Shown piece after piece: positions 45,901 to 64,000 of a DNA stretch of 64,000 nucleotides. Under the pieces are notes generated by a model. It made no database searches, had not been told where the DNA came from, and worked only from the letters and a program-made list of their open reading frames with translations. This DNA is from Tribonema minus (taxonomy: Eukaryota; Sar; Xanthophyceae; Tribonematales; Tribonemataceae): assembly GCA_017506865.1 (NCBI GenBank), contig JAFCMP010000537.1, positions 248,001 to 312,000 of the forward strand. Direction: 5' to 3'. Within the stretch, counting starts at the first letter, position 1. Each line of letters starts with the position of its first letter. The translations under genes were made by a program, and so were the position numbers.

Positions 45901-48900
45901 TAGAGTTAGGGTTGGGTCAGGGTAGTGACCGGTGCGTTCGAATGACGTTCCTCAAGAACCACATGGCTGTAAATTTCTTGGATTGGGATCAAAGTTGAGT
46001 TCTTGCATTAGGATAAGAGCTGAGTTCTGGTGTAGGATTGGCGTCACACACGTGCTGGACTGGTGCTCAAGCAAGCAAGTGCGGTGCTGAAGGTCGTGCC
46101 AGGTGGACACCTCACATTAGGTTTCGAATTCAGGTTTGAGAACGGGGTAGGTACAAGTAGGGTCAGGATAAGGGTTGGGTCAGGTAGTGACCAGTGCGTT
46201 GAAAACAACATTTGCTGGCTATCTCAAGACCTACGTAGGTGTAAAGCTTATTGGGGATTAAGGTAAGTGTTTGGCTCAGGGCTGGTGCGCAAAGTGAGTG
46301 CGGTGCTGAGCGTTGTGCTAGGTTGACATCCCACAATGCAACCTAGCCCTAGCCCGAACCCTAACACTGAATTTCACCCTCGCATAGCTATGTGACCTGT
46401 GTATCGCGCACTGATGCTAGAGTAGGCCCTGAGTAGGTGCGTTGTATTTCGCTGTACAGAGTAGTGGTTCTTGTACCATGGTTTTCAAGTTCTTGTTTTG
46501 CAGGTTCAAGTTACCAAACACCACATGACTGCTAGCACTCTGAGACCTCTGCAAGCTTACTGTGAGGATCATGTTATGAAAAGTACACCTTGCAGTTGTT
46601 GATCGGACACTATATCGGGCCCTGAATGCGTTCTTTTCTCTGTGTACACGCGATCACCGCTGACCGGAGCATCACCGCACCCCCCAACCCCCCCTCCCCC
46701 CTTCAGTTGTCGGTGTGCACGCGATCAACACCGAGGGGAACTCAACATGCACCTCTCATACACCCCCCCCCCCCCCCCCCTCCTCCCCCCCTCATTTTTT
46801 TGTGCAGTGCATCAACGTGCCCTTCACTCGCAATCGGCTGGAGCCGTTCCACGACCTCTCTGTTGAAGGTAAAGTTGAACGCCTCCTCAACCCCCTCCCC
46901 CCCCGCTCTCCCCTCTCTGCCTCCTCTTCACTGTCGTGTCAGTGCATCAACGTGCCCTTCAGCCGCAATCGGCCAGAGCCGTTCTACGACCTCTCTGTTG
47001 AAGTTGAAGGCCTTCGTAACCTCAAGGAGTCGTTGGACCAGTTCACGACGCCAGAAGAACTCACAGGGGATAATAGGTGGCGCACCGAGCCCCATGGGCT
47101 CCAAGATGCGAGGAAGGGCGTGAGATTCATCTCATTTCCCCCTTTCATTCAGGTATGTAGTGTTGGACCCAGTTAGACAGTTGGGTGAGAAGTGCACAGG
47201 CAGTATTTGCGAGCTGCAAGGCACAGAAAAAGTTGTGAAATTCATCTAGGTAATGTGGCACGCAGTTGGGCATCTTTGGCAAGTAGTGCAACCATGCACA
47301 AAGGCAGTGTATTCGAGCTGCAAGGCGCAAGGAAAGACGTGAAATTCATCTCGACTCCCTGCCTTTCGTTCATGTAAATGTGGCGCCCTGTTTCTACATT
47401 TTCACATTGCAAAAAGGCATGTCACCGGTGTCCTTGGGTGGTTTCTTGCTGCTGCACCTTTCTGTATCGTGAGCTTTGGCAGTGACATTGAGTGCTCACT
47501 TGCTGGAGGACCTCACGGTGAAGGGTTCTTCAGAGACACTCATGTCAATCGCAGGCTTGGGTCAGGGCTAGGGTTAGGGTTACAGGTAGGACTTTGGCGA
47601 GGGTTAGGTCAGTGAGAGTGCTCTCGCATGCTTTTCTTGCAGGAAACCCAGTTCACGCTCCGGTGCCCCCTATCCCTAAACCTAACCGCGAGCCTGGGGC
47701 TTGGGTGATGCTGGTCAGGCAGCAGTATGTATGCATGCATGTATGTGATCGGTTTGCTGCCACTTTTCTGCATGGAGTGGCTCATGTTTTTGACAGGACA
47801 GTAGTTGCAAATATGCAGCAGCACAGACTGGAATCCTTAGCCGGGCCCGGCACTTTGTGCTACAGTACTGCTTTCATTGACGCACGGTGAGCTCATGCTG
47901 ACTTTCAGAAGCAACGCCTGAGCATGTCTGCTAAACAAACAATTATCAGGAAATGCATTTTATCAGGCTGTGTACATATGTTCAGGACCACATGCCATAT
48001 TGCCCTGTGTGAGATCTGCCACATTATGTTGCCGCCGCCCGCTTGTCTGTTACGGCAGTTTCATCTGAAGCGGTTCCGCTACGACATGAACACCGGCGAC
48101 ATGGGCAAGGTCAACTCACGCTTTGAGTTCCCAGAGACCTTGGATGTCTCACCGTGGGTCAGCGAACCTGGCGGGGAAGCGTGCAGCAACCCTGCAGCAG
48201 CCCCCCTCAATTACTCGCTCAGGTGATAACACGCTATGCGAAGTGTAGAGTCAAGTTGCGCTACAGTAGATGCTCACTCAAGTACTGACACGCTACGTAA
48301 ACTGTAGAGTCACATTGCGCTAATGCTATGGCAAATGCTTGTGCACTCGGACGTGGGTCAGCGAGCCTGGCGAGGAAGCGTGCAGCAGCCCCGCAGCAGC
48401 CCCCCTCAACTACTCTCTCAGGTGATGAATGCTACGCGAAGTGTAGAGTCAAGTTGCGCTTGAGGCCATGGCAAGTGATCGTGCGCTCTGGAACGCGGCT
48501 CCCAGCCACAGTACTACTGTTCATGGCACGCATCTAGGGCTAGGGTAAGGGTTAGCGTTACGTCAGTCTTGCCCCTCAGGTGCCGTAATCACTTGCTCTG
48601 GTGAATCCTCATCCTATCCTAAGCCTAACATTGCTCCCCACACTATGACGACTACCCCCAAGTCTAACATCAACCCTGCGTGTAGAGTGAAGTTGTGCCA
48701 TCGCAAATGCCTATGCGCTCTGAAACGTGGATCCAATCAGTCCATGGTGCGCATCGTGCCATGTCTGGTTTGACCCGTGCAAATAGTTCCGTAAGTGCAT
48801 TTTGAGAGGCCTGCACGGCGCCTTGCGCTCTCATGTATGTTTGTGCTGCTGGCATAGACAAATCAACAGTGCAGGCCTCCCCTCGACAAACACTTGATTT

Positions 48901-49288
48901 CGCTTGATTCTGCTGTCCCCCTTGGTCAACATGCAACCAGCACAAACATCAACAACCCCTCTGTTGCTCTGTGCCCCTTGCTTGACCAATGTGCAGCGCT
49001 GTGCTCATGCACGTAGGCGGAGTCTCCTCCGGTCATTACTACGCCTACATACGGCCACCGCACAAGTCACAGTGGTACCTGGTCGACGACGATCGAGTTA
49101 CACCCGTCACAGCAAAAGCGGTACTGCAAGACGCGTATGGGGGGGGGCAGAGAAGGGGGGTGGGGGGGCTACTGGGGGGTCTGTTGGGGCGAAAACGGGG
49201 GGGGCAGGGGACAGGGGCCAGTGCTTATATGCTGCAGTATGTGAGAGACGATTCGGTGCCTGCAAGAAGCAAAGCGCCAGAGCCCTGA
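39991..49288 (+). CDS. USP7: USP7-type ubiquitin carboxyl-terminal hydrolase (MATH + USP), 545 residues
   Basis: Cysteine protease that removes ubiquitin from proteins (peptidase family C19). Exons: 39991-40119, 40409-40618, 41247-41455, 41703-41812, 43325-43514, 45370-45493, 46943-47152, 48059-48222 and 48997-49288. Phases agree and the total is 1638 nt. Residues 1-19 (MRALLLVAALAALATALAV) look like a signal peptide. A MATH domain follows at about 24-175 (W-Q-L-K-V-Y-P-R-G-Y, W-G-F-M-K-F-V). The USP domain starts at V-G-L-E-N-Q-G-N-T-C-Y-M-N-S. The catalytic residues are Cys223, His462 (S-G-H-Y-Y-A-Y) and Asp480/481 (L-V-D-D-D-R-V), close to the human USP7 numbering. The QQDAQEF motif and the L-K-R-F-R-Y-D finger-palm segment are present. 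The C-terminal ubiquitin-like domains of USP7 are absent: the frame stops shortly after A-Y-M-L-Q-Y-V-R-D, following a Gly-rich stretch from a poly-G run. An upstream ATG at 39952 would add 13 residues. Confidence 0.95.
41081..41190 (+). repeat. USP7: Acceptor-junction echo of deubiquitinase exon 3
   Basis: A copy of CCGCAG/AAATCCTGCGACGAG... through T-E-P-Q-L, with frame open until TGA. It is about 90% identical to the true exon start at 41247 and upstream of it. A short three-base deletion removes one Tyr codon. Confidence 0.9.
41482..41548 (+). repeat. USP7: Donor-junction echo of deubiquitinase exon 3
   Basis: Copies GGTGACGCTCC.G...GCTGGCAGCAGCGCT.AGGGCGGC.CG then TCCAG/GTAGGTCA of the exon end at 41455, with deletions. 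Exon 3 thus has echoes on both sides. Confidence 0.85.
41880..42205 (+). repeat. USP7: Three donor-junction echoes of deubiquitinase exon 4
   Basis: Copies of GAGGTGCTGGAGGCGGCGTT...GGGGAGC.GGTGGGGCTGGAGAATCA then GGGTG lie at about 41886-41945, 42017-42080 and 42142-42203. Each is followed by GTG(C/A)GTG, CTGTGAACTTC...GTTGAA and CAATCAA-type intron words. Confidence 0.9.
43577..43816 (+). repeat. USP7: Two donor-junction echoes of deubiquitinase exon 5
   Basis: Copies of GGTTCTACCAGACCTCTTAC, AGCAGCCATGGGCATCGATC and CCAG/GTA lie at 43577-43664 (longer, starting at TTTGAAGACC) and 43757-43816, downstream of the donor at 43514. Both are over 85% identical to the exon. Confidence 0.9.
44967..45014 (+). 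repeat. 45-bp hairpin element, copy 3
   Basis: GTACTTTTGATTTAATTCTC, GCTCAGGGCGCGCG, AAAAAGCCCAGATGG. It lies in intron 5 of the deubiquitinase gene, in the sense orientation. Confidence 0.75.
45601..46240 (+). repeat. USP7: Four donor-junction echoes of deubiquitinase exon 6
   Basis: Copies of GAAACGACATTTTCGGGATA, CCTGGAGAACTACATGGAT/GTAAGT lie near 45604-45655, 45812-45855, 45940-45978 and 46198-46243. Decay increases with distance from the exon. Between them run long TTAGGG/GGGTCA-type degenerate repeats. Confidence 0.85.
46807..46880 (+). repeat. USP7: Acceptor-junction echo of deubiquitinase exon 7
   Basis: A T-rich tract and GTGCAG precede a nearly intact copy of TGCATCAACGTGCCCTTCA... 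to CTCTCTGTTGAAG, open in frame, then GTAAAGTTGAAC. The true acceptor is at 46943. If used, it would add a repeat of about 20 residues only with a donor at GTAAAG. Confidence 0.85.
47208..47378 (+). repeat. USP7: Two donor-junction echoes of deubiquitinase exon 7
   Basis: Copies of GCTCCAAGATGCGAGGAAGG, GCGTGAGATTCATCTC... lie at 47214-47255 and 47315-47378. The second retains the CTTTC.TTCA.GTA end. Confidence 0.8.
48350..48424 (+). repeat. USP7: Donor-junction echo of deubiquitinase exon 8
   Basis: Repeats GTGGGTCAGCGA.CCTGGCG.GGAAGCGTGCAGCA.CCC.GCAGCAGCCCCCCTCAA.TACTC.CTCAG/GTGAT in short blocks. It is about 90% identical to the true exon end at 48222 and still open in frame. Confidence 0.9.
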
Positions 49289-49786
49289 ATATACACTCAA
49301 CTAGTGTAAATCTTACTGCACAGAGTGCACACAGTCCACACATTGTCTTGCATACTGTACAATTTGCATACTGTACATGTCAACCGATCGTTTGTGTAAA
49401 TTCTACTTCTATTGTTGTGTACAGGCATGAGGCACGCGGCACAGAACAAAGCAAGGACGCACAATTATACGAGAAAGTGTGAAAAAGTTGTGATTTGTTG
49501 TTGCACTTGCTGCGCATGTACCGCTGAGTGTTGGGTGCCACTGCGTCCGGTAATGCAAGAGTTACGCGTTAAAACAGATGTCCTCTGCACGCCTCCCCCT
49601 CCCCTGCAGCAATCGTTATCCCCGTACAGTAGCATTGTGCTGGGTGCAATACACCCCTGCCACTTGCTCATTTCAGCCAAGCACATAAGTGATCACTGCC
49701 CCCGTGCCTGAACGATGGGAAGCTATGCATATTAGGGTGACATCGTGCCTCGATCGGCTGCAGTTGAAGATGTGCTTGAAGTTTCT
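49289..49786. other. Convergent 3' flank between deubiquitinase and enolase genes
   Basis: A 498-bp gap between the two stop codons. The open frames across it lack splice signals and known motifs. Confidence 0.6.
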
Positions 49787-62875
<13,089 letters not shown>

Positions 62876-64000
62876 TCTTCAGCTGTGTTGTGTGTGCGGC
62901 TCAATATGGAACGTGTGACGCTGTTGCTGTCTGTCATCATCAACGAGCGGTGCTCCAGTAAAACCCCCGAAAAATGGGGGGCGGGGAGTGTCGCCTTTCA
63001 ACTATGGCAAGTGCACATTCACACACACACACACTACACACACCTTCTTTTTTTTTGAACTATGGCAAGTGCAAGTGCACATCGCACCCTGTGATCATGA
63101 TTGTCTGTCATCTGTCAACGAGAACGAGCGGGCCTGAAGGGGCGGGAGAGTCGGCCTTGAATTATGGCAATTGAAGTGCGCAGTGTGATCCATCAGGCCA
63201 CGAAGAAAGAGACCCCATCCCGGATGCCACTGTTGTTGGGCATTGTGGGCGCGTTAATCCGAAGCAAGGGGCCCAATTGCTAAGTTGAAGTTGGACCCTG
63301 CAGCACTGAAATGTCAAGTGTGAGAAGCCTAGGCCACTAAGGTATGCATCATGAACGCACTGATTAAAGCAACAGCTCAGCACATGGACGCGACGACGGA
63401 GCTTGTTACATGGGTATACACAGGTGCACGTAGCAAGTCAGAGTCTTGGTTGCCTGGTCAGATGGTGTTACGAATGGCAGTACTTTCATTTATTTCGCTT
63501 CATTACTACGTAAGGGGCGCGAAAGCCGTCTCTTTGGATGTGCACTCAATGCAACGCTCCTTTCTCCGAAGAGGGACTCAAACGCGAGCATGCGCCCCCC
63601 CCTTCACAGTACTTGTGGACCTGTATCTTTTACGAATGGCAGTTGTGGATGGCAGTACCATATGTATGGCATCACCGCAGCATATGTGTGCGCCGTGAAC
63701 GATGCTCCGCAACTTAATGTATTGCAACAGCGATTGTGGTCACAAACATCAGTGCAGCACTGGGTGATGCAATGCCAAGCCATTGACCCGTTGCTGTCGA
63801 ATACCAATGTGAAGCTTATGAAGAAGGGCATCGAACAACCACGACAATGTGCAGTGCGCTCTTGCACGTGCTGCATGTACCGCAGCCCCCCCCCCCCCTT
63901 CCACGGCACTGTTCTAGTCACGACGAGCAGAAATGCTACAAAGTTGCCACCTTAGCCATACAGTCATTGGCAGCTGCTGCAGGGGGCAGCGGCGGAAGCT
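62876..64000. other. 5' flank of the enolase gene
   Basis: No supported gene. It contains a duplicated block (TGTCTGTCATC..CAACGAG...GGCGGG.AGTGTCG.CTT.AA.TATGGCAA) at about 62927-63010 and 63095-63172, a CA-rich tract at 63020-63040, and two CGAATGGCAGT-centred copies near 63473 and 63635. Open frames here show no recognisable domain. Confidence 0.55.

Noticed and set aside
46943-47152. GTTGAAGTTGAAG inside deubiquitinase exon 7 as exonised intron sequence
   Set aside because: The protein here aligns with USP7 without a length change, so the resemblance to the intron word is probably coincidence.

Overview
The window is nuclear DNA from a photosynthetic protist, most likely an alga with a red-lineage secondary plastid. 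The reasons are a light-harvesting (LHC) protein gene, many spliceosomal introns (GT-AG, one GC-AG), and an enolase whose N-terminus reads as a signal peptide followed by a transit-like stretch. I cannot name the genus. Short TTAGGG/CCCTAA arrays are scattered inside introns and gaps. There are no bacterial operons, CRISPR arrays or recognisable tRNA or rRNA genes.

Layout, by exon models built so that every exon joins in phase: (1) 3' end of an LHC gene, + strand, 656-1840. (2) A five-exon gene for a 2050-residue low-complexity/coiled-coil protein, - strand, 11747-2697. (3) A seven-exon gene for a 356-residue EF-hand protein with a myristoylation-type N-terminus, + strand, 12048-17996. (4) A long, many-exon coiled-coil gene, - strand. 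Its resolved part is 33407-18819; a further exon block at 39935-38606 is probably its 5' end. (5) A nine-exon USP7-type deubiquitinase (MATH plus USP domain, 545 residues) with a signal-peptide-like start, + strand, 39991-49288. (6) A twelve-exon enolase, 479 residues, - strand, 62875-49787. Neighbouring genes alternate in strand throughout, with divergent heads about 300 bp (11748-12047) and 55 bp (39936-39990) apart and convergent tails 0.5-0.9 kb apart.

The outstanding feature is how the introns are built. Most exon boundaries are accompanied by one to six degraded tandem copies of the splice junction, each carrying the exon edge, the splice site and some flanking intron. I call these junction echoes. 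Copies of a donor junction always lie downstream of the used donor. Copies of an acceptor junction always lie upstream of the used acceptor. Some exons have echoes on both sides. This is what tandem duplication across splice sites would leave when the outer copies become intronic, and it accounts for much of the intron length. A few echoes are almost identical to their exon (recent). At least one differs from it mainly at third codon positions, so some may be used as alternative exon ends.

Other items of note: a roughly 1.3 kb terminal-inverted-repeat element in enolase intron 10; a 45-bp hairpin-bearing element found in introns of four different genes, always in the same orientation relative to the gene; a roughly 95-bp dispersed repeat; and recurrent TTGAAGTT/AACTTCAA motifs close to splice sites.
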